From Schoenoplectus triqueter (taxonomy: Eukaryota > Streptophyta > Magnoliopsida > Poales > Cyperaceae), in the NCBI GenBank assembly GCA_964058805.1, contig CAXKVV010000790.1, positions 1-31,074 of the forward strand: a stretch of DNA of 31,074 bases, read 5' to 3'. Positions within the stretch are counted from its first letter, which is position 1. Each line of letters starts with the position of its first letter. Shown here piece by piece: positions 1 to 10,512 of this stretch. The translations under genes were made by a program, and so were the position numbers. The notes beneath the pieces are model-generated. The model searched no databases. It was not told where the DNA came from and saw nothing but the letters and a program-made list of their open reading frames with translations.

Positions 1-98
1 CTATTAACTGACCAGAATGTTTGTCTTTTCATAGTGAGTTCTAACTTTTAGTTGACCATTCTATTCAATTAAAATTTGATCTTCATTTTGTGCAACAG

Positions 99-890
99 CC
101 TATACTAGACATTAAACCATACCTCCCATATTCAGACTCAGTGAAAGGTTCTACTGTTCCTAGTTGGATTCAGGTTTGTGTTTTTTTTTTAACATATTAT
201 GTATCTTTTGACACCTTTTGAAGTTGTATTCGTTTCCTTAATCATTTTATAACATTGCCTGTTATAATAGGAAGATACCACTTTGGCTACTGGGACAATC
301 ACCTTTACTTCAGATTTTGCTTCTTCTCTTTCCAGTTGCTGGATTCATGTAGTAAGCTACTTTCTTGCCTAATACAGGTAGTATTGTTTTCAAATGTATC
401 TGCCAACATATATTCTGTGAGGAAAAGGCATTCTGACTGACTGTATTGGGGTGGAATAATTTACTTGTAAGACCACTGACTACAAGCATGACTTACTAAA
501 ATAGCATTGATTTCTCATGGTGTTCTATCTTTTCAGGAAAAGCAATCACAGTATGAATCTTCGGAACAGTTTCAAAATCTAATAAAGGAGGTTCTAACTT
601 GGGATATAAGGTCAGTTTCACAGCGCACTCGGCCACATACTGTGGTTACAAATAAAGATAGTGGTACAGTTGATGACGGAACAGAGGAGGCCAATTTCAA
701 AGAGGAGGTCGACCCTGAAATTGATGACCTGCCAAATCAAGTGGTGTACCACCTCATCCTTGAAGACATTGATATTTCATACCGAATTGATACTAACTCA
801 AATGTTGTTGTTGAGAAGGCTAATGTGCACCATGATTTTGCCAACAAAAGAAGATACAAGTTCTTGGCACATAGAGATAGGGTTAGATAG
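99..890 (+). CDS. TRMO: 3' part of tRNA (adenine(37)-N6)-methyltransferase (TrmO/YaeB family), 5' truncated by window
   Basis: Three exons join in frame: 99-173, 271-351 and 537-890 (stop TAG), all with AG acceptors and GT donors and phase-0 junctions. The first encodes PILDIKPYLPYSDS, the signature of the TrmO (UPF0066) family, which uses SAM to methylate t6A37 of tRNA. The second encodes LSSCWIHV and the third NLIKEVLTWDIRSVSQRTRP followed by VVYHLILEDIDISYRID, matching the C-terminal part of eukaryotic and plant TrmO proteins, including the 'R-x-R-P' region and the terminal β-rich extension. Only about 142 C-terminal codons are visible; the catalytic N-terminal β-barrel lies upstream of the window. 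The first 98 bases look like intron. The gene converges on GLR-A, with 3.5 kb of repeats between them. Family membership comes from remembered motifs, not a search; the exon joins are inferred from frame and splice sites. Confidence 0.8.
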
Positions 891-1647
891 TGAATGTGTG
901 AACTTTTTTCTACCGGTGCTTTCATATTTATTTCTCGTTCCATTAAGTAGTTCCTTAGCATTGTAGCAGGTACTACACTTGGTTTTCATAATTTACTTGC
1001 GTTTGATAATTTCTGTTCTTGTGTGTGTTAGCATTTGAATCTGCTGTCATGTGAGTGCTGAAATGTCAGAATATGAAATAGCATCCATTTGTTATAGTCT
1101 GATACATGAAGATGCTTGCCATCATGCCAATGGAAGTCTCATTCCAGCAACTCTGATAGGAACTAGTTTTGTCATATATGAGATTTGAAGATTCTTGAAA
1201 TGACCCAAGAGGAGTCCAAATACGTAAAAGGAAATATGATAACCTAACCAAGTAAGTTCAGAGAATATAGTCGTGTACTATGTCGACTAGTCATGTCAAT
1301 TCTGCAGCTCTGCTAACAGTTTAGTTTGGTTGGTGTGTTGGACTTGGGAAGTTACTGAGGCAGAAGTTATGTTATGGGTCCATAAATGTTTTTCCGTAAC
1401 ATTGTCTTGCCATTATGGGTGTTTTACACTTTACTGATACTCTCATAGTGATCTTGTTTTCTTTTCCTGTAGTGCTTTGAGGGTTTTTTTAGCGAATAAG
1501 AGGTGGGTTTACCGTTTACATCCTACCCGAGTATTGTCAAACAAGGAAAAGGCGGTCGTTGAGATAAAGTGAATTTTCTCACCTGCTGCTTTTCTCGGCA
1601 ACCGTAGATCGATCTCTCCCGTTGGAAATTATTAATGCAAACTTCAT
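891..1647. other. 3' flank of the TRMO-like gene
   Basis: No further coding exon was recognised. The segment probably starts with the 3' UTR of the methyltransferase gene. I saw no canonical AATAAA on the plus strand, so the poly(A) site is not placed. The segment from about 1500 to 1640 is less AT-rich than what follows, but no ORF or known repeat was recognised in it. Confidence 0.4.
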
Positions 1648-1684
1648 TATATATATATATATATATAGAGTATATATATATATA
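1648..1684. repeat. (TA)n microsatellite
   Basis: Alternating TA interrupted by GAG. It is the left end of a long TA/CT simple-repeat tract that is repeatedly split by the foldback elements at 1685-2855; TA and CT blocks recur at 2034-2050, 2434-2461 and 2856-2890. Confidence 0.9.
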
Positions 1685-2033
1685 GAGTGGAGATACCATC
1701 AAAAAAATATATCAAATCGTTTCTAAATTTTAATTTATCATTCTCATTAAATTCTTTATATGAAAATCTCATGAGATGCAAAAATTTGGAGCGTTTTGAG
1801 CTTTTTAAGTCACCGTTTTTAATTTTTAAAAATCAGTTCTAAAAATAATAATAATATATTCAATACTTGAACATCATTTTAAAAAATTAAAAACGGTGAC
1901 TTAAAAAGCTCAAAACGCTCCAAAATTTTGCATCCCATGAGATTTTCATATAAAGAATTTAATGAGAATGATAAATTAAAATTTCGAGATGATTTGATAT
2001 ATTTTTTGAGTTAAGCTCACGGTATCTCCACTC
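1685..2033. mobile_element. Foldback MITE, family 1, copy 1
   Basis: A near-perfect palindrome. The left end GAGTGGAGATACC is matched by GGTATCTCCACTC at the right end, and the arms (about 150 bp each) stay complementary inward through ATTCTTTATATGAAAATCTC and AAGTCACCGTTTTTAA to a short central loop of AATAATAATATATTC. There is no coding capacity. It sits within TA/CT repeats, which fits a target preference for TA-rich DNA, but the target-site duplication cannot be resolved in simple sequence. The same family recurs at 2051-2433 and 15854-16153. Confidence 0.85.
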
Positions 2034-2050
2034 TCTCTCTATATATATAT

Positions 2051-2433
2051 AGTAAAGATATCGTGAGTTTAAACTCACGAATGCTTTCTCTGAGTTTAAC
2101 TCCAAAAGTATATTAAATCATCTCTAAATTTTAATTTATTATGCTCATTAAATTCTTTATATTAAAATTTTATGAGATGCAAAAATTTAGAATGTTTTGA
2201 GTTTTTTAAGTCATGATTTTTAATTTTTGAAAATTAACTCTAAAAATAATAATAATATATTCAATACTTGAACATCATTTTAAAAAATTAAAAACGGTGA
2301 CTTAAAAAACTCAAAACACTCTAAATTTTTATATCCCATGAGATTTTCATATAAAGAATTTAATGAGGATGATAAATTAAAATTTGGAGATGATTTAATG
2401 TATTTTTTGAGTTAAGCTCACGGTATCTTTACT
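2051..2433. mobile_element. Foldback MITE, family 1, copy 2
   Basis: Same family and orientation as the element at 1685-2033. It shares the loop AATAATAATATATTCAATAC and the right arm ending GAGTTAAGCTCACGGTATC. The left arm (AGTAAAGATATCGTGAG...) carries a small extra block of about 25 bases with a second CTCACGA-type motif, so this copy is slightly longer and less symmetrical. It is separated from copy 1 only by a short TA/CT tract. Confidence 0.82.
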
Positions 2434-2461
2434 CTTTCTCTATATATATAGAGAGAGAGAG

Positions 2462-2855
2462 TTGGGCTATGGTGCTATGTATAGTACGGATTGTCTTCGT
2501 GTTATGGATCAGTTCTTTGTTCTCGAAGCCTAAATGATCGATCCGAGCCGCTCAAAATATTTTCTACATGAATATCTAGCTGGGGATCAAATTTTATATT
2601 TTTTTATATTTTTTTACTATTTTTTAGATAATTAGAAAATTAATTCTTTTGGATGGCTCATAATAATTAAATCAAGTGATTTTCTATCTATCTAACAAAA
2701 TAGTAAAAAAATAAAAAATATAAAATTTGGCCCCCAACTAGATATTCATATGAAAACTATTTTGAACGGTTCAGATTAACCATTTAGACTTCGAGAACGA
2801 AGAATCGGTCCATAGCATAGAGTTAATCCGTGCTATGCATAGCACCATAGCCCAA
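2462..2855. mobile_element. Foldback MITE, family 2
   Basis: The left end TTGGGCTATGGTGCTATG is the reverse complement of the right end CATAGCACCATAGCCCAA. The arms continue through CTTCGTTCTCGAAGTC-like, GGTTCAGATT-like and TATAAAATTTGG-like segments to a centre near 2650. It is unrelated in sequence to family 1 but inserted in the same simple-repeat tract (GAGAGAGA on the left, ATCTATCT then TATATA on the right). It has no coding capacity. Confidence 0.85.
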
Positions 2856-2856
2856 A

Positions 2857-2887
<31 letters not shown>

Positions 2888-2889
2888 AT

Positions 2890-3348
2890 TTGGTTTTACG
2901 TCAATAGGTTATTTATTTTTGGGTTAATTTTCTGGAGGAGGAACCGAAATTGTTGGGTGGAATGAAACTGAAGGTATTTCGTTCTGACAATACAGTCCTT
3001 AAATAAATAATTAATAATATAAAATATAAAATATATTTAATAAAATTTCACACTAAAGAAAATTTAGATATAATATTTTTAAATACTAAGTAATAATAAT
3101 AATAAATAATATAATTAAACAAATAATAATTTATAAATGATCATATAAAAAATTGAATCATTTTAAGAGTTAAGTTTCACATTAAATATATTACATATAT
3201 TATTTTAAATGAGAAGAGAAAAACTATTTTATATGAACTATTGGATTTAAGAAGATAAAAATATTTAAACAAAATCAATGATGGAGAAAAGTGATGATGT
3301 GATATATTTGAAAAGTTTGAAAACTTAAATCTCTTTATGTATTAATAA
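2890..3348. other. AT-rich intergenic DNA without recognised genes
   Basis: Very AT-rich sequence with short runs of AATAAT and TAAATA. No ORF, RNA gene or well-defined repeat was recognised. Confidence 0.5.
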
Positions 3349-3582
3349 TTTGGTCACTGAATTTTTATTTATTCATTTTTAGTCACTAAACTTTAATATT
3401 TATTCATATTTAATCACTCCACTAGTTTTTCTATTCAAATTTAATAATTTGTACTATTAATATTAGATAAAAAATAACAAAAGTGATTATATTTAAATAA
3501 ATATGAAAGTTTAATAACTAAAATAAATAAATAAAAATTCAATAATTAAATATAAATAAATATCAAAATTGAGCGACCTCTA
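3349..3582. mobile_element. Probable foldback MITE, family 3
   Basis: The left half reads TTTGGTCACTGAATTTTTAT then TTTTTAGTCACTAAACTTTA. The right half contains the diverged inverse, TAAAGTTT-like AAGTTTAATAACTAAAATAA followed by AAAATTCAATAATTAAAT and ending GAGCGACC. The symmetry is clear but imperfect, as in an old foldback element. The boundaries are approximate. Confidence 0.5.
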
Positions 3583-3748
3583 AAAAAATTAACTCTTCTT
3601 TATTTTTTAAGAATTCACTCGCTCTGAAGTACGACGGGATAAAGTGATTAGACATGATAAATACAAACACAACACGAATTTTAGGGTTTTCTCATAAATC
3701 TGTCCGTGATAAAATCGATGGTCTGGATCTCGTAAATCCATATATATA

Positions 3749-4038
3749 ATCGAGCACCCTGGATACAAGCGCTTCAATTTACTTCACCATCAACATTCCA
3801 AACTTTGCGTTTTGTAAGTTGAACCGACTGTCACCTCTTAGGTTACCGGCTATTGCCTTAGTAACCGGCTAAAAATTTCACCCTCACAGTCCAATGAAAA
3901 AAAATCTAAGAGTTTAAAATTTTGGTCCTCATTGAAACAACGCTCTATATATATAGACCCTTGTTTCGAGCGGATATTAGCAAGTTTGTCATGTCGATGG
4001 TGAAGTAAATTGAAGCGCTTGTATCCAAGGTGCTCGAT
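3749..4038. repeat. 43-bp inverted duplication, unit A only
   Basis: Bases 3749-3791 are the reverse complement of 3996-4038 with one mismatch. In unit B the corresponding site runs straight from CCATATATATA to the TAGAC(T/C) segment, so roughly 3748-3946 is extra sequence in unit A and includes an inverted copy of the neighbouring 43 bp. A short internal stem, GGTTAC...GTAACC, lies at 3841-3866. Confidence 0.8.
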
Positions 4039-4075
4039 GAAATGCCTACACGAGATCATACGTCCTGGGACTAAC
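3985..4075 (+). pseudogene. Possible PPR-repeat gene fragment (unit A)
   Basis: The plus frame reads LVSKVLDEMPTRDHTSWD after an in-frame stop. This resembles the '...VFDEMPxRDxxSWN' stretch of plant PLS-type pentatricopeptide repeat proteins. Only about 20 residues look familiar and a stop precedes and follows them, so this can only be a decayed fragment. Chance similarity is possible. Confidence 0.3.
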
Positions 4076-4459
4076 AGATATGTCCTCGTGGTTGCCAATC
4101 CCTTGAAACCAAGTAAGATTTGAATCGTTTGTAAACAGATGCATAGCTCTTAAAAATTGACGGGAAAACCTACTTTGGAATGGAATTACTATTTTAACAC
4201 CCACGACTTTAAGCCAGAAAACTTCTGTTCAGATATCTCAGGCACGCAATCTGAGCATTATATATCAGTTGTTTTCTGATTATGATTTTCGAAATATGTA
4301 CAACTGTTCATCTGTCTAAAAGAATGTAAAATTTGGAGATCACCATACGTGAATCTTTACAAGGTGCTACATGTTAATGACTGGCATCTTTTTTATCATG
4401 ATTATGCTGAATAACTAAACAACTTAACCAGTTTATATAATTCTTTTCCTCATACAGAT

Positions 4460-7400
4460 TTATTCATGTGATCCATCCCTGGTATGATCAAGCATATCTC
4501 CGAAGGAGAAGGAAGACATCTCAATCCCATTATTTGCAATTTCCCTTCCTAGTGTCCCTTCATTACTTGTAATTTCTTCAACGTCACTTTCAGAATAAGG
4601 TGAGGTTATTCTGACCTCCACATTATCACAAACATTGGGTGATGTCATTGTGTGGCCATTTGACTGATCTTCTTCTCTTGGCTCTTCATTCTTGGGAGGA
4701 TTTTGTGGGGCATCGGTGTTTGTCGTAATGTTGTCTCTCTGATAGATGGCAAAAAGCATGTGGATAATTAGAGCTAAAATGGATGAGGCTCCTGTTAATA
4801 GAAAGAGACCCATGAAGCTATGAATTGTGATGCTGCTCAAATTAGTTGTGTCTTCTTTGTCAGTGAAGGTATTGTTTCCGTATAGTTCTTCGTCAAAGTT
4901 TGTCATATTAGTGCTCTCCATGACATTCAAGATTGCTCTTGACATATCTGCCACTAATGGCGATCCTTTTGGAAATGCCTAAGCAAACAAAGTCAAACAA
5001 ATTTTAAAAAAATATGTTATGTTTCAATATAAGAAAAAAGCTGATTTAATTGAAATCATGTTTACTATATGACTTTTCTGTGTCAATTATCAGTTCCAGT
5101 GCAAGATAGTATGCTTCATACTTCTGTATTTAGTGGCGTCAATGCACAGTTTCCAATATAGTAGGTACAGCACATTTCTATTATTTATTGGCGATTACTG
5201 ATTGCTGATAGGACCCTTGTACAAACAAATCAAGATTACTGGGGCAATATCACAAACACCTTGTGCAGTAGCAATAGACCCATACCTGTCTGGTGGTATA
5301 ACCAGAAAAGAGGACCCCAATGACTACTGATTACCATACCCAAATACTAGCATGAAATGAAAAAAAATGTACTACAACCACTTAAATTTCAAAACACTTC
5401 AATCTGGGGAAAAAATATTTCCAGAGAGAAAGAAAGAGAGAACTTACAAATCCAAAACCAGTGGTCTTGTAAGTTGGCCCAACCATGGTATAATTTTTAG
5501 GATGCTTCGTGAGAAACACTTTTAGGTAGGGTATCTCATCAAGAACAGCTGCCACTGTTCCATTGGATAATGCCTCATTGTAATTGTCTGCCGATGGTAA
5601 AGCAATGGTCTTTGATTCATTCACCCCTAGCTGCTTCAAAAGACCCCGCGTGAACGAACCATAAGAGTACCCTACATTCTGCCCTGTTTTGATAACTTGC
5701 TCTATGCTCGTTACTGTCGCCTGGAGCTGCTCAACCGTCAGCTTGGAGGTCAGGCTTGCAGTATAACTCTGTTGTAGGATGAACACCACAAATATCCATA
5801 TTATCACCACAAGCCGTGACAAGTTGCTGACCAACTTCTCTCTGTGAGCGAAGACTAGGGTTGAAAATGTAAAGTAGAAGATAGAACCCATTTGGTTCGC
5901 AGGCCCTCCTCTGAACTCATTGTTTACTCGGTGCTCTATGAACCAGACTGTGATGCCAGTAAAGAGAAAGAAGGCGCCAGTGGTGATCCATAACTTCGCA
6001 GTCAAGGGCTCCAAGAAGGCCCATGGGGATTTCTTGTTCACATCCTTAATCGGGACGAGCAGGCGTACTCCTGACTCGGTGTAAGGAAGTGTGAAATCAA
6101 CATACAAGGAGCGATTTGCCAAGATGGTGATGTCACCGACGACAGCATCATACCTCTATAAATTTTGGATTCACAAAGTCACTTGTCAGTTGGGTACTCA
6201 TGAAACATACTGCAACTCAAATTTTGTTTTGAGTTATTACTAAACCATATAGATGAGCAAATTAGTAATCCAGTCCTATTGAGAATTTAAGTATTGTGCT
6301 TCTGTTTTTTTTTCTTCTTTGATTAGTTATGGACTGGCAGTAACTGTTAATTGGACAAAATAAGTTCATGTCCATTTGGAGAAGCTGTATAGTTGGAATT
6401 GATATAGTATAGGTTCTATTTGATTTTTCTTGATTCTTATTGAATTATCTATTGGAATAAGAATGATACAAGCTACAATTTTCTCCTTCATGATATAGCT
6501 AGATGTCAAACTTAAGTTTAATTTGTTATCGGAATAAGATTAAACACTCAACTGATTTTTTATTCGGAAATTAAACAAAGAGATTATGAAATCATTACCA
6601 ACTATAGAAAAAAAAATTGAAGTGAGAGGCACAAGAAGCAAACCTTCAGATAAACCTGGTACACAAGCTCATTATAAACCATCGGCTCATGGGTTCTAGG
6701 GTCAGTGTACTCTTCAAATTTATAAGAGACATTATAAGGCAGTTGATCAACTACAGCTTCAAACACCTTTATGCTATAGCCAGAGAAGTTGTGTGGGGCT
6801 TTTGGGTCCTTCTGCACAAACTCAAATACAGGATCGCTGGGAACTCCAATCAGTAGTGTACCCCCAGTCACCGGCCATTGCCATCCCTTAGATGCAGTTG
6901 GGTTCTTTCCTCGCCAGTTAATGGGTACATTGCTACTGGTCCAGTAGCCAATTACAGTGTTATTTCCACCTACAACATTGGTTATCTCAAAATGTCCGGA
7001 CTGTAACTGGCCATTAATCAACTTAAAATCACCGCTTATCCCAGTGAAACTGGTTGATAATATTGAAGCCTTCAGTTCTGGACCCATCTCAGAAACCCCA
7101 ATTTTTGAAAAATCAGTCGAGTTGTACAGTGCGTTAGAGGCTTTAAAGGATAAATTAGCATGTTTTACATGCTCAACAGATTGGGCCAGCAACCTCACCG
7201 TGTCATATGCCCAGAGACTGAAAACGGTAGGCTCACTGTTCACCTTGTATTTATTTCTCAGTCTCATGGAAACATCCTGAAAGCTCGATGTATTTTTTGG
7301 TACATACGGCCTAATACCCAACACTCCTTGCATCACATTGCTGGCATTCAACCCGACAAGATCTACAATGTCTGTTAACCCATATGTTGTAATCCAAACA

Positions 7401-9977
7401 AACTCATCAGTGTGCATGTTTTTATCTTTAACACTTGAGAAGAACTTGAGAGCTAAGTTTTTCGACATGTGAACTACAAATACTCTGGTTCTGTTGGCTT
7501 TCATGTAATCGAGGGCTACATTTATTTCACTGTCACTTGCCATAGAAGAGATTTTACATCGGTATGGAACATACACATCAATTCCTTGTAAAGTGTCAAC
7601 TAGGTACGGGACAAACATGTTGCCGGAGCTGTTGTCCTCGAAAACAGGCACCACCTCCTTCCATGTGAAGAATTGAGCAATCGAGGCGATGACAGCGGCC
7701 TGTGACGAGTCATTCCAGGAGGTACGAATGAAGTAAGGAGTCTGGCTGAAAGAAGCAGATGGGAACTTTGCCGAGAATGAAATGATCGGTACATTTGAAT
7801 TGTTACCGAGTGCGATGAGGAACTTTGCTTGATTTGAGATCTGCGGCCCAATGATTGCATGGACTCGGACGTTTTTCAGCAGATCAAGGGCTGCATGGTT
7901 ACCAACGATGATCTTCGTAAGTTATATTTGCAATATTAGAACCCTAGAATGGGAACCAAGATTCGCAAACTCGGAATCGATAAGTAGACAGTAAAATCGG
8001 AATTGGAAGATTCGGTTAAAATCGGCCGAATCGAATCGGAAACTCAGATTTTTCTAAAAAAAAAGCTTATTTTTCATTAAAAATATAAAAAATGTGAAAA
8101 AATATTTAATAATAAAATTATGTGAAAGCAACACCAAAAAAAAATTATACTGCTATAAATGACTTGTTTATTTTTCGATGAACGGAAATATAATGCAAAT
8201 AATTTCACTGGTTAAATAATTATATATGTTGAACATTAAAAATATATCGATATATGACTTTTTTTTGTAACCTAGATTTTCTATTTTATTGCTTAATATT
8301 TTTCATTATGATTGTTCAATGCCTTTTGATAATTTATGTGAGCATAATACTTAAACATATTAAGCATTTATACGAATTTATTTGAAATGATATACAAAAT
8401 ACTTGAACTTGAATTTATTCAAGTATGAAACATTAAAAATGTTGTCAGTTGGTTAAATAAAAAAGGTATATCTACATAATAACTTTTGTAATCTAAGGTA
8501 TATATTGGCATCTGGAAATTGGGATCCTCATAATCGTTGTCTAGTATTAATTACATGGTTGCTTCTTTGATACATTTCTTTAATGCAGTTTGATCGGATG
8601 GTTTGAAAGATGGGTGAAAATTGTTCTGACGTGTGTACCCCACCCAGACACTCCCATCTCTTCTCTCCCACCCAGACACGCTCCCATTCCACTCTTTCGA
8701 AAAAAAAGCGTAAGTGATAAAACCTCAAATTGCTTCAATCTCTCAAATTAGATGACTTCGATTCCGATTTCTCTTCTTCATTTATGAAAATTGAGTGTAT
8801 AATTCTCAATGGTATCAATATCAACTATTAATTTGAATTATTTAGCACTCCCAATAGCAAAAAAAAAAATGGGGAAACTCGTTTGGCCGAGTAACTCGGG
8901 ACAAAATCGGCTCGGTTCCGGCCGATTCCAAGATGACTCGGCCGATCCAACTCGGAATCTGGCGTTTTCTTTACCATGATGGGAACTTGGAATAAAGAGA
9001 AATATCTAACACAGAAACTTCTAACATCTAAAAGAAAGTGGGTTTTGTACACCACTACCAAGACATTACAGACATTACTTTTTCACTTTTGAATACTCAA
9101 CAAAGATAAATGCGGGCACAAACAGAGAAGAAGATGAATTCAGTTTGATTGAGGGTATCAATGCAATACGGTTAGATGAACATATTTTCATTACTATATC
9201 AATTTAAAATTATTTTTACTCATATTCTATCATTATCCATTAAAATTAGATATACCTATATTCTATAATGAAATGATAACATATGTTAACGAATGATACT
9301 AATATATTAATTAATTTATCATCATAAAAAGTTTTTTGAAATTATTCTTTTTATACAAGTACATCTCTATTTTTATTAGTAAAAAAATAAATATAATTAT
9401 GTAATAAATTTCAATTTGAGTTATTTCACAACAAACAAAATAAAAAAATACAAGCATCTTTTGTCAAACTTTATAATTAAAAAATAAAACATAGTAAAAA
9501 TAAAAAAATAACCTCTTGTCAAAAATAAAATCTTATATTACTTTATCCTATCGTTTTAAAAAATACTCTACTAAATATTATTAAAACATTATAATTTATC
9601 ATATGTTAAAATCTGGTGAATGTAATAATTATAATTTATAATCCATAAAACTGACAAAATTAAGGCAATTAATATAGAAAAAAATATTATAGGAGATAAT
9701 TATATTAAAAATAATATAAGTTATTTTTTTAATAGTTTACCTTATAAGTCAAATGAATATGAAATGACATTTATTCATAATCTTATTCATTTACATAAAA
9801 AAATCATACCCATACTCGTATTAAATAAATAACGAAAAAACTTTATCGAATACAGTACGGATCATATAAATAAATAAAAGGGTATATCATTGAAAGCCTA
9901 GTTAGGTTTGAAACACAAAAAAAGAAGAAGACAAATTTATTTCATAAAAAAAGGAATACGAATTTTAATTTTCTGTG

Positions 9978-10027
<50 letters not shown>

Positions 10028-10468
10028 TCATGTAAGTTTGGATAGTACTTTCCATTTGTGAATTTGTTTGTACCTCTTGTTTCCACTTTCTATCCTTCAA
10101 AAATAAACTCATTAGCTATCAATAAACAAAAGAAGAAAACCTGCAACTGCTGCACCAAAGGCATCACTGTCCGCATCGTCGTCCGCACGGTCAAGGTGAT
10201 CGCTCTTCAAGTCTCTCAACACCAGGGAGATTCTCGTCGTGTAATTTAGATGCGCCGAATTCGAATAGAAATCCTCCAAGGCCAGCTGCATGCAGCTCCA
10301 GCTGATGCCATCGTTCCATGAAGAAGTATCCAATATAACTCCTACCTTTACATCTGTAACGTTGTTTCCCTCACTAGTAGTGTTCTGTGCTTCAAGAAGC
10401 AGTAGTGAGATCAGGAAGTACAGGAGAAAAGCAAGTTGTGGTAGATGGTGACCACAATGGGGCATCAT
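4460..10468 (-). CDS. GLR2-like: Glutamate receptor-like channel GLR-A (GLR2-type), complete
   Basis: Four exons on the minus strand: 10468-10141, 7890-6644, 6155-5448 and 4978-4460. They join in frame (phases 1, 0, 0) to 2802 nt, or 933 aa, the usual GLR size. The start is the first of two ATGs, just before a hydrophobic signal peptide (LAFLLYFLISLLLL); mature ATD sequence follows (VKVGVILDTSSW, HAIIGPQ, VPIISFSAKFPS, PYFIRTSWNDSSQ). S1 begins near residue 451 (GGTLLIGVP) and includes YDAVVGDITI and DFTLPYTESG. M1 is about 581-597, the pore about 613-628 (QMGSIFYFTFSTL), M3 about 636-657 with gate motif SYTASLTSKLTVEQL, and M4 about 815-840 in exon 4. The tail has about 93 residues. By family this is a plasma-membrane amino-acid-gated cation/Ca2+ channel. 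Exon 2 lacks one codon relative to GLR-B at the start of S1 (SDPVFEF versus SYPGFTEF). Intron 1 (2250 bp) contains two insertions. GLR2 clade assignment is inferred. Confidence 0.93.
7957..8978. mobile_element. ~1.02-kb insertion in GLR-A intron 1 with 8-bp direct repeats (hAT-like?)
   Basis: The element is flanked by ATGGGAAC at 7949-7956 and 8979-8986. GLR-B has one site (ACGGGAAC followed by TTGGAATAAAG), so this is an insertion with an 8-bp target duplication, the length typical of hAT transposons. The ends, CAAGATT and the inverted CATGGTA, match only loosely. The outer ~100 bp on each side are rich in CGGCCGATTC and ACTCGGAATC motifs, and the interior is AT-rich. No transposase ORF was seen. 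The superfamily is inferred from target-site length only. Confidence 0.65.
9010..9905. other. ~0.9-kb segment in GLR-A intron 1 absent from GLR-B
   Basis: In GLR-B, AGAAATATTTAAG runs directly into TTTGAAACACAAAA. In GLR-A these flanks are separated by about 0.9 kb of strongly AT-rich DNA. No clear terminal repeat, target duplication or ORF was found, so it could be a second transposon or sequence lost from GLR-B. Confidence 0.55.
9979..10025. repeat. (TA)23 microsatellite in GLR-A intron 1
   Basis: An uninterrupted run of TA of about 47 bases between TTCTGTGC and CTTCATG. The matching place in GLR-B has no TA run (TTCTGTGCCCTCTTCATGC), so it arose or expanded after the duplication. Confidence 0.95.
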
Positions 10469-10512
10469 TAATCTATTCTAAACTTTTTGGGCTCTCTTTT
10501 TTTGTTCAGATG
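10469..10512 (-). promoter_or_regulatory. Residual proximal 5' flank of GLR-A
   Basis: Only about 44 bases between the ATG and the LINE insertion correspond to the GLR-B 5' flank (ATTAATCTATTC(T/C)AAACTTT...). The rest of the ancestral promoter continues on the far side of the LINE, from 11711. No TATA box was assigned. Confidence 0.4.

Noticed and set aside
255..440. 61-aa ORF near the left edge
   Set aside because: The real coding frame here is different: exon 271-351 of the TRMO-like gene, bounded by AG and GT and in frame with both neighbours.
6957..7378. Plus-strand ORFs opposite GLR-A exon 2 (and the similar ones at 17709-18378 opposite GLR-B)
   Set aside because: They are antisense shadows of a real exon and mirror its conservation; no domain was recognised.
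8828..9061. Minus-strand ORFs at 8528-9061 within GLR-A intron 1
   Set aside because: They span the intronic insertion boundary and show no transposase or other domain.
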